Position numbers and translations under genes: made by a program. Positions 16,244 through 25,100 of a stretch of DNA of 64,000 bases are shown here, one piece after another. Below the pieces are notes generated by a model. The model did no database searches. It was not told the origin of the DNA and saw only the letters and a program-made list of their open reading frames with translations. The stretch comes from an uncultured Microbacterium sp. (GTDB lineage Bacteria > Actinomycetota > Actinomycetes > Actinomycetales > Microbacteriaceae): assembly GCA_913774845.1 (NCBI GenBank), contig CAJYJO010000020.1, positions 35,890 to 99,889 on the forward strand. Direction: 5' to 3'. The stretch's first letter is position 1. Each line of letters starts with the position of its first letter.

Positions 16244-16885
16244 CGCGAGGTGCTGCACGATGTCGCCCTCGACCTCGGAGCCCGCACCATCGCCATCGTC
16301 GGCGACAACGGCTCGGGGAAATCCACCTTCGCCCGTGTCGCCGCCGGTCTCGTGCGGCGGGCGTCGGGAGACCTCGAGGTGCTCGGGATCGACCCGGAGA
16401 AGGATGCCGCCGCCCTCCGCCGTCGCGTCGCCCTCGTGCTCAGCAACCCCGACGCGCAGATCGTCATGCCGACCGTCGCGGAGGACGTCGCCCTGTCTCT
16501 CCGCCCCCTCCGTCTCTCGCGCCAGGAACGCGCCCGCCGCGTCGCCGCGGCGCTCGAACATTTCGGGCTGGACGCACTCGCCGATCGTCCCGCCCACGAC
16601 CTGTCCGGGGGCCAGAAGCAGCTCCTCGCCCTGTGCGGTGCGTTCGTGCGCGCGCCCGACCTCGTCGTCGCCGACGAGCCGACGGCGTTCCTCGACGCGC
16701 GCAACGCCCGCACCGTCGCCGACCACCTCCTCGCCGACACCGGGCACGTGCTCGTCGTCGTCACGCACGACCTCGCCCTGGCACGCCGGTGCGAGGAGGC
16801 CGTGCTCTTCGCGGACGGTCGGGTCGCGGCATCCGGTACCGCGGACGAGGTCGTCGACGCCTACAAGAGGGCCCTGGCGTGCTGA
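16199..16885 (+). CDS. bioM: ECF transporter ATPase, BioM type
   Basis: A 228-residue ABC ATPase that powers BioY-mediated biotin uptake. The Walker A is VGDNGSGKSTFARVAAG near 35, the Q-loop VLSNPDAQIVMPTVAEDV near 82 is typical of CbiO/EcfA ATPases, the signature is HDLSGGQKQLLAL near 138, the Walker B is LVVADEPTAF, and the switch His lies in VVTHDLALA. GTG 16199 is chosen because it overlaps the orphan TGA of the duplicated thiolase tail and gives MSVVRCRGLSARLDDREVL, a normal ABC beginning. It overlaps bioN by 7 nt. Confidence 0.9.
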   Translation: MSVVRCRGLSARLDDREVLHDVALDLGARTIAIVGDNGSGKSTFARVAAGLVRRASGDLEVLGIDPEKDAAALRRRVALVLSNPDAQIVMPTVAEDVALSLRPLRLSRQERARRVAAALEHFGLDALADRPAHDLSGGQKQLLALCGAFVRAPDLVVADEPTAFLDARNARTVADHLLADTGHVLVVVTHDLALARRCEEAVLFADGRVAASGTADEVVDAYKRALAC

Positions 16886-17487
16886 CGATGTACCGCGCCG
16901 GCGCGGGATGGATGCACCGGATGCCGCCGGGCCCGAAGCTCGTTCTCTTCGCGGTCGTGGCGGTGGTCGTCGCGGCGCTTCCGCCGGTGTGGGCCGCGGT
17001 GCCGATTGCGGTGGGCGTTCCGCTCATCGTGTATGCCGCGGCCGGAATGGGTGTCGGAGAGGGCTTGCGCGCCCTCGGCGGTCAGGCGTGGGCGCTCCGC
17101 TGGATGATCGCCATCACGGCGGCGGGGCAGCTGATCTTCCTCGGACCCGAGCCGGCCGCGGCGAACACCGCGCGGGTGGCGGCCGCTGTGCTCGTCGCGG
17201 GGGTGCTTCCGCTCACGACCCCCGTTTCGGCGATGCTCGACGCGCTCGAGAGGGGAGCGCGGCCGCTGCGTCTCGTCGGCATCGACCCGGCGCGCGTCGC
17301 CCTGCTGTGGATGGTGACGCTCACGACCATCCCCGTCCTGGCCCGTCACGCCGCGGAGGTGCGCGACGCCCAGCGGGCGCGCGGGCTCCGTCCGTCGCTC
17401 CTGCGCGGAACCCTGCCGTTCCTCGTCGTCGCCCTGCGCCACGCCGACGACCTGGGCGACGCGCTCGCCGCCCGCGGCATCCGCTGA
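16879..17487 (+). CDS. bioN: ECF transporter transmembrane coupling protein, BioN type
   Basis: A 202-residue CbiQ/EcfT-family membrane protein. Helices include LVLFAVVAVVVAALPPVWAAV and PIAVGVPLIVYAAAG near the N-terminus. The two Ala-Arg-Gly coupling motifs that contact the ATPase are present in AQRARGLRP near 168 and in the C-terminal AARGIR. GTG 16879 is preferred because AAGAGG-like purines lie 8 nt upstream; ATG 16888 is three codons later and possible. This ends the biotin operon. Its final codons GGCATCCGCTGA are copied in the repeat array immediately downstream. Confidence 0.88.
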   Translation: MLTMYRAGAGWMHRMPPGPKLVLFAVVAVVVAALPPVWAAVPIAVGVPLIVYAAAGMGVGEGLRALGGQAWALRWMIAITAAGQLIFLGPEPAAANTARVAAAVLVAGVLPLTTPVSAMLDALERGARPLRLVGIDPARVALLWMVTLTTIPVLARHAAEVRDAQRARGLRPSLLRGTLPFLVVALRHADDLGDALAARGIR

Positions 17488-17490
17488 TCC

Positions 17491-17935
17491 GCCCTCGTCC
17501 CACTTCTGGTCGGTGCGGGCGTCGCGTTGGGGGCGTGGCATCCGCTGGCTTGATTCCCCTTGTCCCACTTTTGGTCGGTGCGGGCGTCTCCCATCGACCA
17601 TATGTGGGACACGCACCCCTATAAGTGGGACGAGGGGGTACGGGCGAGGGGCAGAGCGAGTCAGCCTCGCGTGGCGTGGCCCGCGGCATCCGCTGACGTG
17701 ACCACCCTCGTCCCACTTATGGTCGGTGCAAGCTCCTCTCACCGGCCATATGTGGGACATGCACTCCTATAAGTGGGACGAGGGGGGCCAGGCGAGGGGG
17801 CAGAGCGAGTCAGCCTCGCGTGGCGTGGTGGCGGCATCCGCTGACGTGACCACCCTCGTCCCACTTATGGTCGGTGCAAGCTCCTCTCACCGGCCATATC
17901 TGGGACAAGCACCCCTATAAGTGGGACGAGGGGGG
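17491..17935. repeat. 148-bp tandem array of multi-stem palindromes downstream of bioN
   Basis: Palindromes start at 17562, 17710 and 17858 (spacing exactly 148 bp), with a truncated copy at 17497. In the last two the outer arms are CCTCGTCCCACTTAT / ATAAGTGGGACGAGG, enclosing an inner hairpin ATGGTCGGTG / CACCGGCCAT and an extra GTGGGAC. The spacers contain copies of the bioN end (GGCATCCGCTGA) followed by CGTGACCACC. No coding signal is convincing. The region separates convergent bioN and cofE. Confidence 0.9.
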
Positions 17936-17950
17936 TCCAGGCGAGGGGGC

Positions 17951-18010
17951 GGAGCGCGAGGCGCAGAGCGCGAGGCGCAGAGCGCGAGGCGCAGAGCGCG
18001 CGAGGCAGAG
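17951..18010. repeat. 14-bp GC-rich minisatellite before cofE stop
   Basis: Three units of GCGCAGAGCGCGAG-type sequence, with the related GGAGCGCGAG in front, run up to the cofE stop codon. It is simple-sequence DNA. Nothing else is seen in 17936-18015. Confidence 0.75.
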
Positions 18011-18015
18011 GGCTG

Positions 18016-18768
18016 TCAGTCGCGCGCGACGCGGCCCGCGGCGAAACCCGCGGCGTACGCCTCGTCGGCACCCTGGCGGAACATGTCGCGCGCGGGGTCG
18101 CGCACGATCGAACGGGCGCCGGGCAGGTCGAGCTCGCCCACCAGATCGCCGCGCCCGCGCACGATCGCGACGGGTCGACGCGCGGCCTTCCCCTTGACGA
18201 GGTCGGTGGCGGCGGCGATCTCGTCGGCCACGCACGGCAGGGTCACCACGAGGGGGCGGCCCTCGGCATCCGTGGTCCCGCGCAGGTCCTCGAAGACGTG
18301 CACGCCCGCGGCGCCGATCGCGTGATCGGTCTGGCCCTCGCGCCACGCGCGGCCGAGGGTGTCGGTGATGATGACGCCGACGCGAGCGACGGCGCGCAGG
18401 CCCTCGGCCAGTCGTCGCGCCGAGGCGTCGGGATCGACCGGCAGCAGCAGCACGGTCCCCTCAGGGGTGTTGCTGGCGTCGACCCCGGCTGCGGCCGAGA
18501 CGATCCCCAGCGGGTTCTCGACGATGCGCGTCACGTGCCCAGTGGGGGAGGTGCGGGATGCCACGAGCCGCACCGTCTCGCGCGTGATGGCGTCCTCGCG
18601 GTCGGCGGCCTCGATGATGCGGCCCTCTGCCTTCGAGACGATCTTGCTGGTGACGACCACGATGTCGCCGTCCCGCAGGGGCTCGGAGACCGCATCCCGG
18701 ATCACCCGGACGAGATCGGCGCCGCGGGTGATCTCGGGGATGCCGTCGAGGGCCCAGATCTGCAGCAC
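18016..18768 (-). CDS. cofE: Coenzyme F420-0:L-glutamate ligase
   Basis: A 250-residue CofE/FbiB-N protein that adds gamma-linked glutamates to F420-0 using GTP. Conserved blocks, in order: [18 protein letters not shown] near 37, [20 protein letters not shown] near 85, [21 protein letters not shown] near 135, and [21 protein letters not shown] near 180. The start is GTG 18768 ([13 protein letters not shown]), 1 nt after the stop of the GNAT gene, so the two are coupled. It lacks the C-terminal nitroreductase-like domain of mycobacterial FbiB. No other F420 biosynthesis gene is in the window. Confidence 0.9.
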   Translation of the reverse strand: MLQIWALDGIPEITRGADLVRVIRDAVSEPLRDGDIVVVTSKIVSKAEGRIIEAADREDAITRETVRLVASRTSPTGHVTRIVENPLGIVSAAAGVDASNTPEGTVLLLPVDPDASARRLAEGLRAVARVGVIITDTLGRAWREGQTDHAIGAAGVHVFEDLRGTTDAEGRPLVVTLPCVADEIAAATDLVKGKAARRPVAIVRGRGDLVGELDLPGARSIVRDPARDMFRQGADEAYAAGFAAGRVARD

Positions 18769-18769
18769 G

Positions 18770-19276
18770 TCAGCGGACGAAGCGCACCTCGGTGAGCTCC
18801 TCACCGAGGAAGGGCTGCACCTGCGAGGCGCCGTCGAGCGAGAAGCCGTTGCGCGTGTAGAACCGGTGCGCGCGCGGGTTGTCGTCGGCGACCCAGAGGT
18901 ACAGGCCCTCGCCTTCCTCGACGGCGGCGTCGAACAGCTGCTGTCCGATGCCGGTGCCGTGGAAGGCGTCGAGCAGGTAGATGAAGTACAGCTCGCGCTC
19001 GCGCGGGGCGTCGTCGTCACGCGCGGGGCCGGAGCCGACGAAACCGACGATCTCACCGTCGACGAGGGCGGCGTGCATGCGATAGCCGTCGCCCTGGGCG
19101 GCCCAGTGCGTCCACAGCTCGGCCATGCGCCGGGGGGAGACGGCCTCGAGCGCCGCCGTGCTGATGAGGTGGTCGTAGGTCTCGTGCCAGCAGGTGGCGT
19201 GCACGCGGCCCAGGGCCTCGGCATCCACATCTCTTACCGGACGGACGACGATGTCGGTACGGGTTTGCGCAGTCAT
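18770..19276 (-). CDS. GNAT-family N-acetyltransferase
   Basis: A 168-residue GNAT acetyltransferase. The fold is visible: an N-terminal strand [14 protein letters not shown], a central strand [22 protein letters not shown] that includes the acetyl-CoA-binding GTGIG loop near residue 108, and the C-terminal [19 protein letters not shown] near 130-148. The acceptor cannot be read. It is co-oriented with cofE (1-nt gap). Start ATG 19276 gives the usual family length. Confidence 0.9.
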   Translation of the reverse strand: MTAQTRTDIVVRPVRDVDAEALGRVHATCWHETYDHLISTAALEAVSPRRMAELWTHWAAQGDGYRMHAALVDGEIVGFVGSGPARDDDAPRERELYFIYLLDAFHGTGIGQQLFDAAVEEGEGLYLWVADDNPRAHRFYTRNGFSLDGASQVQPFLGEELTEVRFVR

Positions 19277-19381
19277 GGCGTGACTCTACGCGCGGGTCAC
19301 GCCCGGGTGAAATCGGATGCCGTCGCCCCTGCGATGCGCTATGCGCGGTCGCCTGTCAGAGACGCGTGCGACGATCGCCCC

Positions 19382-20317
19382 ATGCCGGATCGCCTCGCGT
19401 TGACCTCGGTCGAGGGGCGCATCGACGCCGCCGCCCGCCGCCTCCTCGCCTCGGCGCCCACCTCGGGGGCGCGGGCCCGGCTCGTGGAGTTCGGCGTCTT
19501 CGTGCTCAAGCAGGCGTGGGCGTGCGTGTTCGGCGCGGCGTTCCTCGTCGTCGTGGTCGCGGCGAAGCTCTGGTATCCCGACGATGCCGCCCTGGCGCGC
19601 AACGACGCTCTGACGATCGCCGCGATCCTCATCCAGGTCGCGATGATCGCGGGCCGGCTCGAGACGCTGCGCGAGCTCCGCGTGGTGGTGCTGTTCCACC
19701 TCGTCGGGACCGTGATGGAGCTGTTCAAGACCGACGTCGGGTCGTGGGCCTATGCCGCCGACGGCGTCCTGCGGGTGGGCGGCGTTCCGCTGTACAGCGG
19801 GTTCATGTACGCCGCGGTCGGCAGCTACATGGTGCGCGTGTACCGGTTGTTCGACCTGCGCTTCGAGCGGTATCCGCGCCGGTGGCTCACGGCGATCGTC
19901 GCCGTGCTCATCTACGTGAACTTCTTCACCCATCACTGGATCGTCGATCTGCGCTGGGTGCTCATCGCGGCCGTGGTGCTGCTCTGGGCGCGCACGCGCA
20001 TGCACTTCCGCTTCTTCCGCGGCACGTTCCGGATGCCGCTGCTCCTGGCGTTCGCGGGAGTGGCGGTGTTCATCTGGCTCGCCGAGAACATCGCGACCTT
20101 CGCCGGCGCGTGGGTGTATCCGTCGCAGGTGGGCGGGTGGCATCCGGTCGACGCGTCGAAGCTCACCTCGTGGTTCCTGTTGATGATCGTCTCGGTCGTG
20201 CTCGTGACCTGGGTCTACCCGCCGAGGCCGCCCGACCGGTCGGCGACCGCGGACTTGTCGGAACAGGACAACGAGATGGAGGATCCCTCGTCGGATCGCT
20301 ACGCTCGCCCCTCGTGA
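19382..20317 (+). CDS. DUF817-family integral membrane protein
   Basis: A 311-residue protein with about eight hydrophobic helices, for example FVLKQAWACVFGAAFLVVVV near 45, DALTIAAILIQVAMIAG near 75, GFMYAAVGSYMVRVYRLFDL near 140, WLTAIVAVLIYVNFFTHHW near 170 and LTSWFLLMIVSVVLVTWVY near 265. The EFGVFVLKQAWAC, MELFKTDVGSWAY and FFTHHW segments match my recollection of DUF817 (COG3739) proteins, whose role is unknown. ATG 19382 starts the protein; its stop overlaps the GTG start of the thioesterase, so they are probably co-expressed. Confidence 0.8.
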   Translation: MPDRLALTSVEGRIDAAARRLLASAPTSGARARLVEFGVFVLKQAWACVFGAAFLVVVVAAKLWYPDDAALARNDALTIAAILIQVAMIAGRLETLRELRVVVLFHLVGTVMELFKTDVGSWAYAADGVLRVGGVPLYSGFMYAAVGSYMVRVYRLFDLRFERYPRRWLTAIVAVLIYVNFFTHHWIVDLRWVLIAAVVLLWARTRMHFRFFRGTFRMPLLLAFAGVAVFIWLAENIATFAGAWVYPSQVGGWHPVDASKLTSWFLLMIVSVVLVTWVYPPRPPDRSATADLSEQDNEMEDPSSDRYARPS

Positions 20318-20874
20318 ACGTCCTCTGGCGCACCCTGCTCGTGCTCTTCCGTGCCCGCCTCCGCCTGCGTCGGGAGGGCCCGGTCGACCCGAACGCGGTC
20401 GGCCGGATGCGCATCCGGGTGCTGCCGACCGACATCGACCTGCTGCGTCACCTCAACAATGGCCGGTACCTGTCGCTGTTCGACCTCGGGCGCTGGGACC
20501 TGCTCACCCGCAGCGGCCTGATGGCCGCCATGACGAAGCAGGGCTGGTACGCCGTCGTCGCCGCCGAGACGATCACGTTCCGCCGATCGCTCGAGCTGTG
20601 GCAGCGCTTCGAGCTCGAGACGCGCCTCATCGGTCACGACGACCGCGCCGTGTACCTCGAGCACCGCGCGCTCGTGGGCGGCGAGATCTACGCCCGGGCG
20701 ATCATCCGCGCGCGCATCCTCCGCCGCTCGGGCGGCACGGTGCCGCACGACGAGCTGTTCGCCGCCGTCGGTCGCCCCGAGGGGCTGCCCGACATCGAGT
20801 CGTGGGTCCACGACTGGGCGGAGGGCTCGTCGCTGCCGTCGACGCGTCGGCCCGCGCCGAGCGTGTGGAGCTGA
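20314..20874 (+). CDS. Hotdog-fold acyl-CoA thioesterase-like protein
   Basis: A 186-residue protein of the 4HBT/thioesterase-like family. The conserved active-site strand is VLPTDIDLLRHLNNGRYLSLFD near residues 33-54, with Asp and Asn-Asn-Gly-Arg-Tyr, followed by AETITFRRSLELWQRFELETRLIGHDDRAVYLEHRAL, the typical second half of the hotdog. The GTG start overlaps the DUF817 stop (GTGA). The substrate is unknown. Confidence 0.85.
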   Translation: MNVLWRTLLVLFRARLRLRREGPVDPNAVGRMRIRVLPTDIDLLRHLNNGRYLSLFDLGRWDLLTRSGLMAAMTKQGWYAVVAAETITFRRSLELWQRFELETRLIGHDDRAVYLEHRALVGGEIYARAIIRARILRRSGGTVPHDELFAAVGRPEGLPDIESWVHDWAEGSSLPSTRRPAPSVWS

Positions 20875-20883
20875 GCCGACGGC

Positions 20884-21861
20884 TCAGCGCCCGAAGCGGG
20901 CGTCGAGCCAGGCGACCTGCTTGACGAAGTGGCGGTAGCCGCCGCCCTCGTGGCCGTTGTAGGGGTACACCTCGATCGCCGAGTCTTCGGATGCCACCGC
21001 GTGGTACGCCGCGAACACGCCCGACGGCAGCACGATGTCGTCCATCAGCCCGACCGAGAAGTACGCCGGTGCCGTGATGCGCCGCGCGAGGATCGCCCCG
21101 TCGACGTACGACACCGTCTGCAGGGCGCGTTCGGCGTCGTCGCGGTGCACCGAGAGGTACCGCGTGATCTCGGTGAAGGGCGGCAGGGGCGTGCGCAGGA
21201 TGGCGTTCGGGAAGTCGCAGAGGAACGGCACGTCGGGGAGCACCGCGGCGACCGCGTCGGCGGCGAGGGCCGCCGCGGCGATCGAGAGCCCGCCGCCCTG
21301 GCTCACCCCGGTGACCGCGACACGGTCGGGGTCGACTCCCGGGAGGCTCCGCACCACGTCGACCAGGCGAACGGCGTCGGTGATGAGGCGCCGGTAGTAG
21401 TAGTCGTGGGGATCCCGGATGCCGCGGGTCATGACCCCGGGGAAGGCTGCGGCCGAGCCGTGCGCGTCGGGGGTGACGCCCACACTCCAGCTCGACCCCT
21501 GCCCGCGGGTGTCCATGATGACGTGGACGTAACCGGCGTTGGCCCAGGTGACGCGCTCGCCGGGGAGTCCGCGCCCTCCGCCGTACCCGATGTACTCGAT
21601 CACGGCGGGGAGCACCTCGTCTCCCGGGGGTCGGACGATCCACCCGCGGATCTCGTCGCCCGCGAAGCCGCTGAAGGTGAGGTCCTCGATGCGCAGCGCC
21701 TTCAGCGGAGCGTCCGCCGGGGTGATCCGCGGCGCCGTCGCCGCCGCGCGGGCCTCGTTCAGCGTCGCGTCCCAGAACGTCTCGAGGGCGTCGGGCGCGG
21801 GGAGCTCGGGGCGGTAGGCGTGCAGGGCCTCGAGGGGCATATCGGTGAGGGTCACGGCCAT
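20884..21861 (-). CDS. CE7 acetylxylan esterase / cephalosporin-C deacetylase family
   Basis: A 325-residue alpha/beta hydrolase that removes acetyl groups from xylan oligomers. The three CE7 signatures are present: MDTRGQGSSW near 105, the nucleophile elbow VAVTGVSQGGGLS near 180, and the catalytic His in NGHEGGGYRHF near 301. The charge-relay Asp is probably in the SVGLMDDIVLPSG segment near 262. There is no signal peptide, as usual for CE7, so it acts on imported oligosaccharides. ATG 21861 with CAGGAG upstream is the start; longer in-frame starts have no family-like sequence. It is divergent from the GH43-GH51 enzyme, fitting arabinoxylan use. Confidence 0.9.
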   Translation of the reverse strand: MAVTLTDMPLEALHAYRPELPAPDALETFWDATLNEARAAATAPRITPADAPLKALRIEDLTFSGFAGDEIRGWIVRPPGDEVLPAVIEYIGYGGGRGLPGERVTWANAGYVHVIMDTRGQGSSWSVGVTPDAHGSAAAFPGVMTRGIRDPHDYYYRRLITDAVRLVDVVRSLPGVDPDRVAVTGVSQGGGLSIAAAALAADAVAAVLPDVPFLCDFPNAILRTPLPPFTEITRYLSVHRDDAERALQTVSYVDGAILARRITAPAYFSVGLMDDIVLPSGVFAAYHAVASEDSAIEVYPYNGHEGGGYRHFVKQVAWLDARFGR

Positions 21862-22042
21862 GGGGTTCTCCTGACGGTTCGGTCCGACAGTAGCGAAACG
21901 GCCGGGCATCTGGTCCGGCAGGCCCGCGATCCGGCCGGGGTCGCCTGCGATGTGAAGCCTCACACCATCGAACCGGTTGTCTCGATCACGATTGCGAAAC
22001 GCGCTTGACGGACGGAAGGCGAAGCCCAGATGATTGCGCATA

Positions 22043-22054
22043 GTTAGCGCTCAC
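22043..22054. promoter_or_regulatory. LacI-type operator between esterase and arabinofuranosidase genes
   Basis: GTTAGCGCTCAC is a 12-bp palindrome with one mismatched pair around a central GCGC, close to the GTTAGCGCTAAC form used by many actinobacterial LacI-family sugar repressors. It lies 56 bp before the GH43-GH51 start. The regulator gene is not in the window. Confidence 0.6.
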
Positions 22055-22109
22055 ATCTGCGCGACGTTCACCGGCCCCTGCCGGACACCCATCGTCGAGG
22101 AGGACGAGT

Positions 22110-25100
22110 ATGGTGCTGCCCCGATCCCGGTCGATCGACCGGAATCCCCGACGAGCCGGCCGCCGCGCCGGCTCGCTGCTCGCCGCGGCAGCGGTCGTTC
22201 TGAGCGGGATCGTTCCCGCCGCAGCCGCCTCCGCGGCACCGCTGCCCACACCGCTGGCGTCGTACGACTTCGGCGCGACCACGGGCACCACCGTGCCCGA
22301 CGCGTCGGGCCACGGACACGACGCGGTCATCCGCGGCACCGGGTCGAGCATCGAGGGCGACGCCCTCTCGCTCCCGGGCGGAGCGAACGGCTCGTCCGCC
22401 GCGTACGTCGAGCTCCCCACGGGCCTGTTCGACGACCACGACACGGTGACCGTCTCGGCCTGGCTGCAGGACCGCACCGGCGCCGGCAACCAGGCGGCGA
22501 TGTTCTTCGGCACGACCGAGAACCTGCCCTCGCAGTACTGGCTGCTCAACCCCTCCAACCCCGCCGGTCAGGTGAAGTCGGTGCTCACCGACGGCCCCGT
22601 CGGCACCCAGCCGTGGACGATCGAGCGGGGTATCGCACCGACGAACGCCGCGCGCGGCATCCCCGGGCCGGTCGCGACCGGCGAGTGGGCGCTGTACACC
22701 ACGGTCATCACGCCCACCTCGATCACCGGGTACCTCGACGGCACAAAGATCGGCACCGTCGCGACCTCGCGCACCGTCAGCGACTTCGGCTCGGGTCTGG
22801 TGTCGTACATCGGCAAGTCCAGCTACCCCGACCGCATCTGGAAAGGCGGGGTGCGCGACGTCGCCATCTTCGACAGCGCCCTCACCGACGACGACGTGAA
22901 GGCCCTCGTCGACGCCGGGACTCCGTCGAACCAGGACGACGTGGATGCCGCGGCCGCGGCCCTCGCGATCCCCGGTGCCGACGACGTGCGCGGCAACGTG
23001 ACGCTGCCCACGACCGGTCGTGAGGGCACGGCCGTCGCGTGGGAGTCCTCCGACGCCGCGGTCGTGACCGCCACCGGCGAGGTCACCCGCCCGGCCACCG
23101 GCGCCGCGGCGAAGAGCGTGACGCTCACCGCGACCGTGACCAAGGGCTCGAGCACCGCCGAGCGCACCTTCACCGTCAGCGTGCAGCCCCTCCCCGAGAA
23201 GGAGGAGCTGGGCGCCTACTTCTTCCCGTTCTTCACCGGGGAGAGCAGCACCACCGACGAGGAGATCTCGTTCGCGACCAGCCGCGGGGACGACCCGAAG
23301 AGCTGGCTGACACTGAACGACGGCAAGCCGGTGCTCACCTCCGACCAGGGCGAGCAGGGTATCCGCGACCCGTTCGTGATGCGCTCGCCCGACGGCGACC
23401 GCTTCTACATGCTGTCCACGGACCTGAACATGTTCGACCTGTACAACGGCGACTTCGGACGCGCGCAGGAGGTCGGCAGCCGCAAGCTGAACGTCTGGCA
23501 GTCCGACGACCTCGTCTCCTGGAGCCCGCTGCGGCAGATCACGGTGTCGAGCGAGCTGGCCGGCAACACCTGGGCTCCCGAGGCCACCTGGGACCCCGAC
23601 CGGGGGGAGTACGTCGTCTACTGGGCGTCGAACCTCTACCCCAGCGCCGCGACCTCCGGCCGTCGGGCCGCCGACAGCTACAACCGCATGATGATGGTCA
23701 CCACGCGCGACTTCGTCACCTTCAGCGAGCCGCAGCCGTGGGTCGACGTCAAGCGCGGAGCCGGCAAGGGCACGATCGACGCCACCGTCGTCCGCGACGG
23801 CGACACCTACTACCGCTTCATCAAGGACGAGGCGAGCATGACGGTGCGCCAGGAGCGCTCCACCGACCTGACCGCGACCGTGACCGGTTCGCTGCCCACG
23901 ACCACGTCTGCCCCCGGCTGGCAGCTCGTGAAGGAGCAGATCGGCGTCGGCCAGCCCAACCCCTGGGGCGGTACTTTCACCAACGGCGAGGGCCCGACGG
24001 TGTTCGCCGACAACGCCGAGGCCGGCCACTGGTTCATGCTCATCGACCAGCCCAGCTACCACGGCGGCAAGGGCTACATGATGTTCGAGACCCGCGACAT
24101 CGCCTCGGGGAACTGGACGTCGGTGCCCGACGCGCAGCTGCCCGACCGTCCGCGTCACGGCACGGTCATGCCGATCACGGCCACCGAGCAGCAGCGCCTG
24201 CTCGCCGCCTACCCCACCGATGAGACCGCCGACTACACCATCACCGCCGACGCGGCGAGGCAGGGCGCGCAGATCGACGACGCGATGTACGGCGTCTTCT
24301 TCGAGGACATCAACAACGCCGCCGACGGCGGCCTGTACGCCGAACTCGTGCGCAACCGCTCCTTCGAGTTCCTGCCCGTCGACAACCGCGGCTTCACCGG
24401 CATGACGGCGTGGACGCCGGTCGGGCTCGGCGGCGGTTCGGGCTCGGCGAAGCCGGTGAACGACGACAAGCGCATGAACGAGCGCAACCGCACCTACCTG
24501 CAGCTCGACCTCGACGGCGGCTCGGGGACGTACGGCGTGGAGAACGCCGGATTCGACACGGGCATCGCCCTCGTCAAGGGCGAGCAGTACAACGTGTCGT
24601 TCTGGGCCCGTACGACGGCGACGAACGGCACCCCCGTCTCGCTCGTGCTGCGCGGCGCCGACGGCACCGCGCTCTCGGAGACGCTCACGAAGATCGCGGG
24701 TGGCGACCAGTGGCTGAAATACGAGGGCACGGTCACGGCATCCGCCACCACCGACGCTGCTCGTCTGCTCGTGCAGGCGGCGGGCCCGGGAACGCTCCGC
24801 CTCGACGAGGTCTCGGTGTTCCCGAAGGACACCTTCATGGGCCGCGCGAACGGTCTGCGCAAGGACATCGCGCAGAAGATCGCCGACCTGCACCCGAAGT
24901 TCGTGCGCTTCCCCGGCGGCTGCATCGTCAACGTCAACAGCCACGAGGACTACTCGGCGGACTCGAACTACGAGCGCGCCCGGTCGTACCAGTGGAAGGA
25001 CAGCGTCGGCCCGGTCGAGACCCGCGCCACCAACGCCAACTTCTGGGGCTACAACCAGTCGCTGGGCCTGGGCTACTACGAGTACTTCCAGTTCGCGGAA

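Noticed and set aside
17491-18010. CRISPR array
   Set aside because: The repeat period is 148 bp with internal palindromes and near-identical spacers containing a gene end, and there are no cas genes. It does not fit a CRISPR.
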